A stretch of 64,000 nucleotides of DNA from UBA1952 sp965246785 (lineage in GTDB: Bacteria > Bacteroidota > Bacteroidia > Chitinophagales > Chitinophagaceae), in NCBI GenBank assembly GCA_965246785.1, contig CBDFFM010000032.1:248001-312000 (forward strand), in the 5' to 3' direction. This document shows, one piece after another, positions 28,367 to 37,295 of this stretch. Every line of letters starts with the position of its first letter. Position 1 is the stretch's first letter. Below the pieces are notes generated by a model. The model was not told the DNA's origin, made no database searches, and saw only the letters and a program-made list of their open reading frames with translations. The translations under genes were made by a program, and so were the position numbers.

Positions 28367-30001
28367 CTTCATATATTGCGGCGAGGCCAGTACCTGTAGC
28401 GCCCGCTGAATAACATCATCGCCCAGCGCATTGACGCTGTAATAGCCGTTATTCCGGAACGCAGTCCGGGCAACCTGGCTGCGGATTTGCAGCAGCAGAT
28501 AAGTCTTATTTGTCGGGCGGCGCAAAACCGCATCCGCCACCATTCGCTCGGAAGGCGGCAGGCTGCGCAGATAGCTTTGCAGAATAATGCTTTCTTCATG
28601 AAAGCCTTTCAGGAAATCGGGAATGCCCTTGTATCCTTTCAGCGCCGTATAATGGCCGCTGTAATAATCCCAAACCGCTTCCTGTAAAGCATCCGACAGC
28701 AGTATATTGAGTAATCCCTGCGATAGCCGCCCGGAATCATACGGCACATACACATCTGGCTTAATGCCGCCCCCGCCGTGCAATAAGCGGTGGCGCGAAA
28801 GCGTAAAATAAGCCTGTGTATCCTCCACAACAAGCGAATCCCTGCCTGTCAGCTCTCCGCTCTTGTAGCGCGCCTCAAAATCATCCTCATAAGCTTCCCG
28901 GCCTTTGGCGAAGGAGCGTTGGATGCTGCGTCCGCTCGGCGTATAGTAGCGGGCAATGGTCAGGCGCAGGGCTGCACCGTCTTCCAGCTCATATTGCTCC
29001 TGCACAAGGCCCTTGCCAAATGTCCGGCGGCCGATAATGACGCCTCTGTCCCAATCCTGAACGGCGCCGGAAAGAATCTCGGCAGCAGAGGCGGAGTTTT
29101 CATCCACCAAAATTGCAAGCCGGCCTTCCTCAAACATGCCATCGTTCACGGCCGTGTAATCCTGCTTCTGCTCATGCTGGCCTTTGGTATAGACTATGAG
29201 CTTCTCACCATCCAGCAATTCATCCGCCACGGAGACCGCGGCGTCCAGATAGCCGCCGGGATTGTCACGCAGATCAATGATGAGGGCTGTAGCACCGCCC
29301 TTTTTCAGCGCCTTCAGTGCCTTCGCGAACTCACTGTATGTAGTGGCGGAGAAGCGATTGACCTTAATATATCCGGTGCGGACATCCAGCATCAGCGCAG
29401 CTTCTACGCTCAGAATAGGCACTTCATTGCGGATGATTCTGACATCGTGCGTACCAGCTTTAGCGAGACTTCTTACAACAACCCGCACAGCACTCTTTTG
29501 TGCCCCGCGCAGCATCTTCATGATTTTATCGGAAGAGATGCCGATGCCGGCTACAAGCGTGTCGTTCACCTTAATCAGCTTGTCGCCGAGCGCTACACCG
29601 GCCTTCTGCGCCGGCCCTTCTTCCACCACCGAGGTTACCTCAATGGTATCCCGGATAATGGCGAATTCTACACCGATGCCGTAGAACGAGCCTTCCAAAT
29701 CCTCATTGGCGGCGGCTACTTCATCAGCAGGGATGTAAGTAGTATGCGGGTCAAGGTTAGATAGAATACCTTTTACCGCACCGCCGTAGAGATTCCCCGC
29801 ATTAAGGGAATCCACATAATTAGTGCTGATGAGGTCAATTAGCTGCTCCAAGCGGTCGGATCGATCAACTGCTTGCTTTATGTCACGCTTATTGCGCAGT
29901 GTGTCGCGCAGTTGGAAGCCAAGCACCATACCCGCCACCATTATGGCGGATGCTATGAGGGGCGTCCACACTTTGAGCGGTGGGCGGCGGCTTTCTTCCA
30001 T
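28352..30001 (-). CDS. S41 family C-terminal processing protease
   Basis: Periplasmic serine protease of the CtpA/Prc family, 549 residues. An N-terminal membrane anchor or signal (about 11-30) is followed by a PDZ domain (about 105-190) and the S41 core. Catalytic residues are inferred as S305 in ENSASAAE and K330 in RTFGKG. The start at 30001 (MEESRRPP) places the hydrophobic segment correctly; an upstream ATG at 30052 adds 17 unlikely residues. Substrates in Bacteroidota are not predictable from sequence. Confidence 0.92.
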   Translation of the reverse strand: MEESRRPPLKVWTPLIASAIMVAGMVLGFQLRDTLRNKRDIKQAVDRSDRLEQLIDLISTNYVDSLNAGNLYGGAVKGILSNLDPHTTYIPADEVAAANEDLEGSFYGIGVEFAIIRDTIEVTSVVEEGPAQKAGVALGDKLIKVNDTLVAGIGISSDKIMKMLRGAQKSAVRVVVRSLAKAGTHDVRIIRNEVPILSVEAALMLDVRTGYIKVNRFSATTYSEFAKALKALKKGGATALIIDLRDNPGGYLDAAVSVADELLDGEKLIVYTKGQHEQKQDYTAVNDGMFEEGRLAILVDENSASAAEILSGAVQDWDRGVIIGRRTFGKGLVQEQYELEDGAALRLTIARYYTPSGRSIQRSFAKGREAYEDDFEARYKSGELTGRDSLVVEDTQAYFTLSRHRLLHGGGGIKPDVYVPYDSGRLSQGLLNILLSDALQEAVWDYYSGHYTALKGYKGIPDFLKGFHEESIILQSYLRSLPPSERMVADAVLRRPTNKTYLLLQIRSQVARTAFRNNGYYSVNALGDDVIQRALQVLASPQYMKLIGR

Positions 30002-30093
30002 AAAAAACTTGGGTGCGCAAAGGTCGCAGAAGGGCGGCCGGATGCCCTGCACATTCTGTCAATGGCTTCCTAACAATAATGCCATGGCGCGGC

Positions 30094-30124
30094 TTTGGTG
30101 GCAAAACTTTTGGGCTTAGGTTTG
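30094..30124 (+). promoter_or_regulatory. Bacteroidota promoter for the sugar kinase gene
   Basis: TTTG (30094-30097), 19 bases, TAGGTTTG (30117-30124): an exact TTTG-N19-TAnnTTTG match. The ATG of the kinase is 33 bases further on. Confidence 0.7.
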
Positions 30125-30156
30125 TCAGACCTCCAAAGCCGCCCGCCACTTCTACA

Positions 30157-31014
30157 ATGTCCAGCCTGCTCCTCGCCGAAAGCGGCTCTACCAAGACCGA
30201 TTGGTGCCTCCTGCGCCCGGACGCGCGCACCCTGCGCTTCAAAACCGCCGGCATCAATCCTTACTTGCAAACGCCGGAAGCCATCAATCATATGCTGGGC
30301 GAGGAACTGAGTTGGAATAAAGACAAGCATCAGGCGGATGCCATCTCCTTTTACGGTGCCGGCGCAGGAAGCGCGGCTAACCAGAAAATTGTTGCTGATG
30401 CCTTGCAGCGTTTCTTCGGTGTGAAGGAAATAGGTGTGCAAAGCGATATGATGGCGGCCGCACACGCCCTATGTGGCGACGAGAAGGGCGTGGTATGCAT
30501 CCTCGGCACAGGATCCAATTCCTGCTACTACGATGGCAAGAAAATCGCCGGGCAACAGGCATCACTCGGTTATGTGGCTGGCGACGAGGGCAGCGGCAAC
30601 CACATGGGCAAGCGCGTGCTTCAGTACTATGCCTATCACACCTTTGATGATGAACTGATGGCGCACTTTGAAATGCTCTTCGGCTCCGACCTCAACAAGA
30701 TGCTGCACCACATCTACCGTGAGCCATTCCCAAATCGCTATCTCGCGGGCTTCACGCAGCTACTCTGCGATAACCGGGGGCATTACATGGTAGAAAACAT
30801 CGTGGAAGACTGCATGAACGACTTCTTCGCTTCCCACATTCTCAAGTACCGCGAAAGCTGGAAGCAGCCCATTCACTTCACCGGCTCTATCGCCTGGGTA
30901 TTTAAGGATGTGGTGGAAAGTATATGTCATCAGTACGAGCTAGAGCTGGGCACCATTGCTCAAAGCCCGATGGAAGGGCTAATACGCTATCATAAGCGCG
31001 AATTACTAGCCTGA
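30157..31014 (+). CDS. BadF/N-acetylglucosamine kinase-like ATPase
   Basis: A 285-residue ASKHA-fold kinase. The N-terminal phosphate motif AESGSTKTDWCLL, the second glycine-rich loop GTGSNSCYYDG and GDEGSGNHMG fit the BadF/BadG/BcrA/BcrD and N-acetylglucosamine kinase family. Bacteroidota members are usually called N-acetylglucosamine kinases and may serve cell-wall sugar recycling, which is inference here. The start at 30157 follows the promoter match; the open frame extends 48 codons upstream through the promoter and is rejected. Confidence 0.85.
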   Translation: MSSLLLAESGSTKTDWCLLRPDARTLRFKTAGINPYLQTPEAINHMLGEELSWNKDKHQADAISFYGAGAGSAANQKIVADALQRFFGVKEIGVQSDMMAAAHALCGDEKGVVCILGTGSNSCYYDGKKIAGQQASLGYVAGDEGSGNHMGKRVLQYYAYHTFDDELMAHFEMLFGSDLNKMLHHIYREPFPNRYLAGFTQLLCDNRGHYMVENIVEDCMNDFFASHILKYRESWKQPIHFTGSIAWVFKDVVESICHQYELELGTIAQSPMEGLIRYHKRELLA

Positions 31015-31036
31015 CGGACATTTCGCTACGATCGTC

Positions 31037-32116
31037 TTAACGGCCCGCAGCCTGCCTGCGATAGACAAAGATCGCTGCAATAGCCGCCAGCACATTCGGA
31101 ATCCACACCGCGATAAAAGGATTCAGGCCAGCCTTCGTGGAAAAGGTCGTTGAAAATTGCAGGCAAAGCATATAAATGGCGCTGATGGCTATGCCAATGG
31201 CAAGATGAAATCCACTGCCGCCTCGGATTTTCCGGCTGGCCATGCACGCGCCGATGATGCTTAGGATAAAGCCAGCAAACGGCTGGGCCGTGCGCCGGTG
31301 CTCTTCGACGAAGTATATGTTCAGGTTGTTGTTGCCATGCAACTGCTGGCGGCCTATAAATCGCTGAAGCTGCGGTGTGGTGAGGGCTTCCTTCACGTCT
31401 GCGTCGTCCTTCAGGTCTTTGGGGGTGAAGGGGTAAGCGGCATACATCTCCGGGATGTGCTCTAGGCTCTCGCGAACGGAGTCGTTCCTGCGGATGGTTA
31501 CGTCGTAGAGATGCCACATTTTTCTGGCGCTGTCGTATGCCGCGTGGTCGGCCATAAGCTTTTCACGAAGGAATGTACCCTTGATTTTTTCTGCCGTGAA
31601 GTGGTAGCCGGTATTGGCGAGGTAATCGTAGGACTCCATGTACATAAGCAGGTCGGGCAGGAGCTGCATATGCACGTTGCGGTCGGCAGTCGTGATTTTT
31701 TCGTGCACGTACCTGTCTTCAAAATCCAGCCGTGATTTATTGGCCACCGGCACTATCCAGTGGTTGGCAAGTAAAGCTAGTGCGCCTAAAAAGCCCGCGC
31801 CAATGAAGTAAGGCCGCAGAAAGCGGTTGAACGACATGCCGGTTGCCAGCATCACGACAATCTCTGTCTTGTAAGCCAGCTTGGACGTAAAGAAGATAGT
31901 AGCGATAAATATGAAGAGCGGATAGAGCAGCGCCGAGATGTGCGGGATGAAATTCTTGTAATAATTGGCAATGGCCCAGCCCGGAGCGCTGTTCTTATTA
32001 AAGTTGTTGAGCTTCTCGCTGTAGTCAATCACGCACGCGATAATCGCCAGGATGAGGATGGCGAAAAAGAAGGTCGCGATGAACTTTCCAATGATGTACC
32101 AGTCTAATTTCTTCAT
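31037..32116 (-). CDS. LptF/LptG-family permease
   Basis: Inner-membrane component of the lipopolysaccharide export machine (YjgP/YjgQ family), 359 residues. Three transmembrane helices lie at each end: KFIATFFFAILILAIIACVI at the N-terminus and the segments after about residue 275. A periplasmic beta-jellyroll-like region lies between. Bacteroidota often carry LptF/G paralogues, so I do not choose F or G. A REP-like hairpin lies in the gap to tgt upstream. Confidence 0.88.
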   Translation of the reverse strand: MKKLDWYIIGKFIATFFFAILILAIIACVIDYSEKLNNFNKNSAPGWAIANYYKNFIPHISALLYPLFIFIATIFFTSKLAYKTEIVVMLATGMSFNRFLRPYFIGAGFLGALALLANHWIVPVANKSRLDFEDRYVHEKITTADRNVHMQLLPDLLMYMESYDYLANTGYHFTAEKIKGTFLREKLMADHAAYDSARKMWHLYDVTIRRNDSVRESLEHIPEMYAAYPFTPKDLKDDADVKEALTTPQLQRFIGRQQLHGNNNLNIYFVEEHRRTAQPFAGFILSIIGACMASRKIRGGSGFHLAIGIAISAIYMLCLQFSTTFSTKAGLNPFIAVWIPNVLAAIAAIFVYRRQAAGR

Positions 32117-32118
32117 AA

Positions 32119-32157
32119 GAATCGGTCTGACTGACCAGCGGGAGTTCTGCCCGATTC
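32119..32157. repeat. REP-like hairpin, copy C
   Basis: The outer stem GAATCGG (32119-32125) pairs with CCGATTC (32151-32157). The inside contains GGTCTGACTGACC, sharing the GGTC...GACC theme of copies A, B, D and E. It lies between tgt and the LptF/G gene. Confidence 0.55.
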
Positions 32158-32174
32158 CGCCATGGGCAAAGGCA

Positions 32175-33305
32175 TTAGAGACGTTGCTTTATCTGCGGCA
32201 AAGTTGCAGTCTTCCAGCTTGCAAAGTCGCCTTCCAGAATATGCCGCCGTGCTTCACGTACCAGATGAAGATAAAAAGCCAGATTCTGAATAGAAGCAAT
32301 CACTAATCCTAAATACTCATTGGCTACAAAAAGATGGCGCAGGTAAGCCTTACTGTAAAAATTGGACGTCTCGCAAGCAATGCCCTCATCCAGCGGCGAA
32401 AAATCGGTCGCCCATTTCTTGTTCTTGATATTGATGACGCCCTGAGAGGTGAACAGCATCCCGTTGCGACCATTGCGCGTCGGCATCACGCAGTCAAACA
32501 TATCTACGCCCAGCGAGATATTCTCTAAGATATTCCAGGGGGTGCCCACGCCCATCAGGTAGCGCGGCTTATCCTGCGGCAGGTATTCGCAGCACAGCCC
32601 GGCGAGCTCATACATCATTTCCTCCGGTTCGCCCACGCTTAACCCGCCAATCGCATTGCCGTCCGCGCCCATGCTGGCGATAAACTCTGACGAAGCCTGA
32701 CGTAAATCCCGAAACGTGCTGCCTTGCACAATCGGGAAAAGCGTTTGCTCATAGCCATACTTCGGTTCCGTTTCTGCCAGGCGCTTTGCGCAGCGCTCCA
32801 GCCAGCGGTGCGTCAGCTCCATGCTCTTCTTTGCATACGTATACTCGCTCGGGTAGGGCGGGCATTCGTCAAAAGCCATGATGATGTCTGCCCCGATGCT
32901 GCGCTGTACATCCATCACGCTTTCCGGCGTGAAGAGGTGCCGCGAGCCATCAATGTGCGATTGGAAGAGTGCGCCCTCCTCGCTGAGTTTTCTATTTGCT
33001 GCCAAAGAAAAAACCTGATAACCGCCGGAGTCCGTCAGGATAGGTCTGTCCCAGCCGTTGAACTTGTGGAGGCCGCCTGCTGCTTCCAGCACGCCGGTGC
33101 CGGGGCGTAGGTAGAGGTGATAGGTATTGCCGAGAATAATTTGAGCATCAATCTCGGTTTTGAGCTGTTGCTGAGTAACTGCTTTCACGCTGCCCACTGT
33201 GCCCACGGGCATGAAAATGGGCGTTTGAATCTTGCCGTGCGCGGTGGTGATGGTACCTGCGCGGGCGGCGGTTTGGCTGTCCGTTTTTTCTAACAAAAAA
33301 TCCAT
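32175..33305 (-). CDS. tgt: tRNA-guanine transglycosylase (queuine/preQ1 insertion)
   Basis: Exchanges guanine 34 for the queuosine precursor in GUN-anticodon tRNAs. The family core is clear: MPVGTVGSVKAV, LTDSGGYQVFSL and FDCVMPTRNGRNG. The usual zinc site (CxCxxC ... H near the C-terminus) is degenerate. The aligned segment EGIACETSNFYSKAYLRHL keeps only one Cys, and the later His is replaced by Gln (ASIQNL). A queuosine-precursor transporter gene lies at 47.5 kb. Confidence 0.94.
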   Translation of the reverse strand: MDFLLEKTDSQTAARAGTITTAHGKIQTPIFMPVGTVGSVKAVTQQQLKTEIDAQIILGNTYHLYLRPGTGVLEAAGGLHKFNGWDRPILTDSGGYQVFSLAANRKLSEEGALFQSHIDGSRHLFTPESVMDVQRSIGADIIMAFDECPPYPSEYTYAKKSMELTHRWLERCAKRLAETEPKYGYEQTLFPIVQGSTFRDLRQASSEFIASMGADGNAIGGLSVGEPEEMMYELAGLCCEYLPQDKPRYLMGVGTPWNILENISLGVDMFDCVMPTRNGRNGMLFTSQGVINIKNKKWATDFSPLDEGIACETSNFYSKAYLRHLFVANEYLGLVIASIQNLAFYLHLVREARRHILEGDFASWKTATLPQIKQRL

Positions 33306-33325
33306 TCGGCTGCAAAGGAACGGGA

Positions 33326-33359
33326 CAATTCGGTCGGTACGGCGCAGCCGGGCTGACCA
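33326..33359. repeat. REP-like dispersed repeat, copy B
   Basis: Second copy of the 34-base element at 6364-6397 (two mismatches), located between the divergent tgt and glycosyltransferase starts. A partial echo (GCCGGGCTAACC) follows at about 33370. Confidence 0.7.
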
Positions 33360-33425
33360 AAGCAGAAGAGCCGGGCTAACCGGAACAACGCAGGCCGCCG
33401 CTTTCTTTCTACATTGCCCTTCGGG

Positions 33426-34568
33426 ATGGCAAGCGTTCTAATAGTCTGTATAATCAGCATTGCCGTGGCGCAGGCTGCCTATTTCCTGTTTTTCTTCAGA
33501 AGAATTTTCAGCCTGTCAAACGATAGCGACGGGATTAATCATCGTGCGGCCATTCCGCAATGGGCGACAAATGCGTTCACTGTAATCATCTGCGCGCGCA
33601 ACGAAGGGCCTAATCTCAAAATATTCCTGCCCAAAGTGCTCGCGCAGAACTACCGCTTTGAAAACGGCGAGCCGGCTTTTGAGGTAATAGTGGTGAACGA
33701 CGCCTCAGACGACAACACTGCCGATGTGCTGAATGAGCTTGCAGCAAGCTGGAAGCACTTGCGCATTATTACTATTGGGCCTTTTGAAGTACGAACGCTG
33801 CCAGGAAAAAAGTTTCCGCTGTCCAAAGCGCTTGTCGCGGCCCGGTACGATTGGATAGCCTGCACCGATGCCGACTGTGCGCCGGCTACAGATGTGTGGC
33901 TTCATTGTCTTGCTGCGCCGCTTTTGGCTGGCAAAGAGATAGTGGCCGGCTACGGCGGCTATGTGCTACAAAAGGGCATTGTAAACACATTTACGCGCTA
34001 CGAGACGATTCACACCTTTCTGCTTTACTACTCCTTTGCCAAAGCCAATATTCCTTATATGGCTGTCGGTCGCAACCTTGCGGCTACTAAAAAGGTCTTT
34101 CGCCGTGCGCAGGCACATCCACTGTGGCAGGCTACGCCTTCCGGCGACGACGACCTGCTCATCCGGATTTGTGGCAGCAGGACGAACGTCGCTGTAATCA
34201 GCCATCCGGCGTCTTTCACCTGGACTACTTCTAAAAAAACATGGAAGGAATACATTGCCCAGAAGCAACGACATGTGTCCACCGGCAAGTTATATTCTTG
34301 GAAAGTAAAGGCGCTGCTCGGCGGCTATGCGTTGACTATTGCGCTCAGCTTTCCGTTCGCGTTGATAAGCTTATTTGTGTATTGGCCCGCATGGGTACCT
34401 GCGCTGTTGCCGCTCATCTTTATCACGCTGGCTTTGACAGAAGGCGCACCGCATCTGAAGCAACGTACGAATATGGTGAAATGGTTGGCCTTTCTTTTTT
34501 GCTGGACGCTCTACAATGCCGTACTTGCTCCTTACATCCTATGGAAAACGAAGCAGCGCTGGAAATAA
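33426..34568 (+). CDS. Family 2 glycosyltransferase, membrane-bound
   Basis: A 380-residue GT-A fold enzyme. An N-terminal hydrophobic segment (about 3-25) is followed by the nucleotide-sugar motif TVIICARNEGPNL, VVNDASDDNTADV and the metal-binding CTDADCAP. Two or three transmembrane segments lie at the C-terminus, so the active site is predicted on the cytoplasmic face. The substrate is unknown. The ATG at 33426 is preferred to a TTG 12 bases upstream. Its 3' end overlaps rsmG by 28 bases, so the two are co-transcribed. Confidence 0.88.
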   Translation: MASVLIVCIISIAVAQAAYFLFFFRRIFSLSNDSDGINHRAAIPQWATNAFTVIICARNEGPNLKIFLPKVLAQNYRFENGEPAFEVIVVNDASDDNTADVLNELAASWKHLRIITIGPFEVRTLPGKKFPLSKALVAARYDWIACTDADCAPATDVWLHCLAAPLLAGKEIVAGYGGYVLQKGIVNTFTRYETIHTFLLYYSFAKANIPYMAVGRNLAATKKVFRRAQAHPLWQATPSGDDDLLIRICGSRTNVAVISHPASFTWTTSKKTWKEYIAQKQRHVSTGKLYSWKVKALLGGYALTIALSFPFALISLFVYWPAWVPALLPLIFITLALTEGAPHLKQRTNMVKWLAFLFCWTLYNAVLAPYILWKTKQRWK

Positions 34569-35185
34569 TCGGCAAATACTTTTCTGATTTCTCGCAGAAA
34601 CAGCAGGAGCAATTTGCTGCGCTCGGCCCGCTTTACAAAGAATGGAATGCACAGATAAACGTCATCTCCCGCAAAGACATTGACAGCCTCTACGAGCGGC
34701 ATGTGCTGCATTCCCTCGCTATAGCTGCCGTTTGCAGCTTTAAAGACGGCGCGCAGGTGGTGGACATCGGTACCGGCGGCGGCTTTCCCGGCATCCCGCT
34801 CGCTATCTTCTTTCCTGAAATTGAGTTTCTGCTTTCTGATAGTATCGGTAAAAAAATCAAAGTCGTGCAAGGCGTGGCTGATGCCATTGGCCTGAAGAAT
34901 GTGACGGCCATTCACTCCCGGGTGGAAGACTTGAAAGACCGCCGCTTTGACTTTGCTGTCTCCCGCGCTGTCGCTCCGCTTGGCGCACTTTGGGGCTGGA
35001 TAAAGCCGCTGCTGCGTGTAGGCCGGAAAAGTGAGGAATATGGTAATGGCCTCATTTGCCTCAAGGGAGGCGACCTGACGCAGGAGTTCGCGGAAAGCGG
35101 GGTAAAGCCGCGCGTGCTGCCGGTGGCGGATATTTTTGAAGAGGAGGCTTTTCAGGATAAGTATATCGTGTATGTGCCCCGGTAA
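34541..35185 (+). CDS. rsmG: 16S rRNA (guanine527-N7)-methyltransferase RsmG
   Basis: SAM-dependent rRNA methyltransferase, 214 residues, matching the GidB/RsmG length. Recognisable segments are YKEWNAQINVISRKDID, the SAM-binding VVDIGTGGGFPGIPLAI, and VSRAVAPLG. The ATG at 34541 lies inside the end of the glycosyltransferase gene; the open frame extends 100 codons further upstream but that part is antisense-like filler. A palindrome starts at the stop codon. Confidence 0.95.
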   Translation: MENEAALEIIGKYFSDFSQKQQEQFAALGPLYKEWNAQINVISRKDIDSLYERHVLHSLAIAAVCSFKDGAQVVDIGTGGGFPGIPLAIFFPEIEFLLSDSIGKKIKVVQGVADAIGLKNVTAIHSRVEDLKDRRFDFAVSRAVAPLGALWGWIKPLLRVGRKSEEYGNGLICLKGGDLTQEFAESGVKPRVLPVADIFEEEAFQDKYIVYVPR

Positions 35186-35206
35186 GGACGCGCCGCGGCG
35201 CGTTCT
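35183..35206. terminator. Palindrome between convergent rsmG and patatin genes
   Basis: A 24-base palindrome with one mismatch per arm, centred on a perfect 16-base core ACGCGCCGCGGCGCGT. It overlaps the rsmG stop codon and touches the stop of the convergent gene. It probably acts as a bidirectional terminator, although there is no long T tract. Confidence 0.55.
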
Positions 35207-36186
35207 TACGGTGTGCTGAAGAATGCCTTTGCCGCTTTCAGTCCGCTTTCATAAAGAATGGCCTTCTGTTCCGCTGTTATCCAGCGCACTTTTGGATTCA
35301 TGCCCGCCGTGCTGATGTATATGGTGCGGAAAGTTTCATCCGCCATTGGTGTCTTCCGCGCCAGCGTTTCAATCGTCAGGTTGTACAACGCGCCTACATA
35401 GCTGCGAAAATTTGAAACTGGATAGGGCGCGATATCCGTGCTTTTCCCATAATATTCCAGTTGCTCCGGCCGTTCCAGCTTCAGGCCGAGCGTGTGCGGA
35501 TTGACCGCGCCGCTGTCAAAAAGGGCCAGCGGATAATTCATTACCAAGCCGCCATCCACATGCACATCGCCGTGCATCGCGTCTGCCTTTCTGCCGAGGC
35601 TGTCTAAGCAAAGCGCCCGGAAATACAGCGGCACCGACATGCTGGCGCGGACGGCCATCGCCACCTCCATCTGCGGGAAGCTTTGCCAGCTAAATATCGT
35701 CAGCGACTGGCGGCTCAGATTGCTGGCAGTGATGTAAGGGTCTTTGTAGCGCCTGTCCTTTTGCGCAAGCTCGTGCAGTTGCAGGAAGGTAATGTGCGAG
35801 ATGCCCGTCTTCGCTTGCAAAGCATCTTCCATCCAGCCTTCCAAAGCGTCGCCACGATACCAGCCATATTGCCGCCGCATCCGCTGCTGCCCGCCGAAGA
35901 GGCTCCAGCGTCCGTCGTTGAATGTCTGCACACGCAGGCTGTTCATCAGGTCTTTTATTTCAACTGCTGAATATCCCGCGCAAAGCAGACTGCCTGCCAC
36001 TGCGCCAACTGACGTCCCTGCCACTTTGCGAATGCTGTCGGTAATGTGCTGGCGTTCTAATTCTTCAAAAGCTCCTGCGTAAGCGATGCCGCGAATCCCG
36101 CCGCCTTCCAGCGCAAGGGCCGTATAGTGTTGCGCGCCACCGGCCATCGGCAGCATACAAAGCAGCATGGCGAAAAAGCATTTCAT
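35206..36186 (-). CDS. Exported patatin-like phospholipase
   Basis: A 326-residue lipid acyl hydrolase with a Ser-Asp dyad. The signal peptide is MKCFFAMLLCMLPMAGGAQ. The oxyanion loop EGGGIRG is near 27-33, nucleophile S59 sits in GTSVG, and the catalytic Asp in DGGLVMNYP. Location is periplasmic or surface; I see no T9SS domain. The start at 36186 is chosen for the signal peptide; an ATG at 36198 is also possible. Confidence 0.9.
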   Translation of the reverse strand: MKCFFAMLLCMLPMAGGAQHYTALALEGGGIRGIAYAGAFEELERQHITDSIRKVAGTSVGAVAGSLLCAGYSAVEIKDLMNSLRVQTFNDGRWSLFGGQQRMRRQYGWYRGDALEGWMEDALQAKTGISHITFLQLHELAQKDRRYKDPYITASNLSRQSLTIFSWQSFPQMEVAMAVRASMSVPLYFRALCLDSLGRKADAMHGDVHVDGGLVMNYPLALFDSGAVNPHTLGLKLERPEQLEYYGKSTDIAPYPVSNFRSYVGALYNLTIETLARKTPMADETFRTIYISTAGMNPKVRWITAEQKAILYESGLKAAKAFFSTP

Positions 36187-36244
36187 GGAAAAAGCCATCC
36201 GAAGATAAGCGGCGCACCGGCTTGCCTTATTTTCGCAGCCCAAA

Positions 36245-36278
36245 CTATCTACTATCTACTAATTACTTTCTACTCCCT
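36245..36278 (+). repeat. CTACTATCTACT-type micro-repeat before yebC-like gene
   Basis: Degenerate copies of CTACTA/TTACTT fill the bases directly before the ATG at 36279, similar in style to the spacer before ftsI. Confidence 0.5.
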
Positions 36279-36989
36279 ATGGGTCGCATTTTTGAAGTCC
36301 GGAAGTCCTCCATGTTCGCCCGCTACGACCGTATGGCGAAGCAGTTTACCCGCGTAGGCCGTGAAATAGCTATTGCCGTAAAGAAGGCAGGGCCAGACCC
36401 GGACACCAACCCGATGCTCCGCCGCGTGATGCAAAACGCGAAGAGCTACAACATGCCGAAAGACCGCATTGAAGGGGCTATTAAAAATGCGCTTGGCAAA
36501 GACACCAGCAACTACGACGAAGTCATTTATGAAGGCTACGCCCCGCACGGCATCGCGCTGATGGTGGTGACGACTACGGACAATACAACCCGCACGGTTG
36601 CCAATGTGCGCGCTGTATTCAATAAAGGCGGCGGTTCGCTCGGCAACAGTGGTTCGGTGAGTTTTCTGTTCAAGCACCTTGGCGTTTTCACTATTAAAGG
36701 GGAAGGCGTCAATCCCGAAGATTTGGAGCTGGAGCTGATAGACTTTGGCCTGGAAGAACTGGGCGAGGACAGCGAAGGCAACGTAATCGTTCGCTGCGCA
36801 TTCACAGAGTTCGGCAACATGCAGAAGGCGCTGGAAGAGCGCGGCATCGCGGTGACTTCCTCAGAAATTGAATGGATTGCGGAAAACACTATTTCCATTA
36901 CAGACGATCAGGCAGAAGACGTGGAAAAGCTGATTGCAAAGCTGGAAGAAGATGATGACGTGCAGCGGGTGTTTTCTAACACGGCTTAG
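36279..36989 (+). CDS. YebC/PmpR family regulator or translation factor
   Basis: A 236-residue protein of the TACO1/YebC family. The family signatures YDRMAKQFTRVGREIAIAVK and NMPKDRIEGAIKNA are at the N-terminus, and GGSLGNSGSVSFLF is in the middle. Members have been reported as DNA-binding regulators and, more recently, as factors easing ribosome stalling; sequence cannot decide between these. The ATG at 36279 begins MGRIFEVRK, as is usual in Bacteroidota members. Confidence 0.92.
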   Translation: MGRIFEVRKSSMFARYDRMAKQFTRVGREIAIAVKKAGPDPDTNPMLRRVMQNAKSYNMPKDRIEGAIKNALGKDTSNYDEVIYEGYAPHGIALMVVTTTDNTTRTVANVRAVFNKGGGSLGNSGSVSFLFKHLGVFTIKGEGVNPEDLELELIDFGLEELGEDSEGNVIVRCAFTEFGNMQKALEERGIAVTSSEIEWIAENTISITDDQAEDVEKLIAKLEEDDDVQRVFSNTA

Positions 36990-37002
36990 GCTTGCTGTTT
37001 CG

Positions 37003-37010
37003 TATTTTTG
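37003..37010 (+). promoter_or_regulatory. -7 element of the antitoxin/toxin operon
   Basis: TATTTTTG exactly matches TAnnTTTG, 15 bases before the antitoxin ATG. No TTTG is seen at the -33 distance, so the promoter may need help or be weak. Confidence 0.5.
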
Positions 37011-37025
37011 ACAAAAGCAATAGCT

Positions 37026-37295
37026 ATGGAAGCAACGCTGGTTTTAAAGATTGATGCAGATTTAGCCACGCGCGCGCAAGAGATTTCCAAGGACAAAGGC
37101 AAGACTCTGGAAATGCTCGTAGAAGAATTGCTGAGCGAACTCGTTTCACAGGAGGCTAAGCCTTCGCTGGTTGATGAAATGATTTCAATGGTGAAAGACG
37201 CGGGCATCACCGACGACATTGGTGATTATAAGACATTTATCAGAGAGAACCGTTACAATGACTGGCTCGCTTCTCAAAACGGTTCTGCACATTGA
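37026..37295 (+). CDS. Antitoxin of a PIN-domain toxin-antitoxin pair
   Basis: An 89-residue protein. The N-terminal MEATLVLKIDADLATRAQEISKDKG pattern resembles a ribbon-helix-helix DNA-binding fold. The C-terminal half (SLVDEMISMVKDAG onward) would bind the toxin. The ATG at 37026 follows a TATTTTTG element. Its TGA stop overlaps the toxin TTG start by three bases, the tight coupling typical of toxin-antitoxin operons. It probably represses its own promoter, which is inference. Confidence 0.82.
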   Translation: MEATLVLKIDADLATRAQEISKDKGKTLEMLVEELLSELVSQEAKPSLVDEMISMVKDAGITDDIGDYKTFIRENRYNDWLASQNGSAH

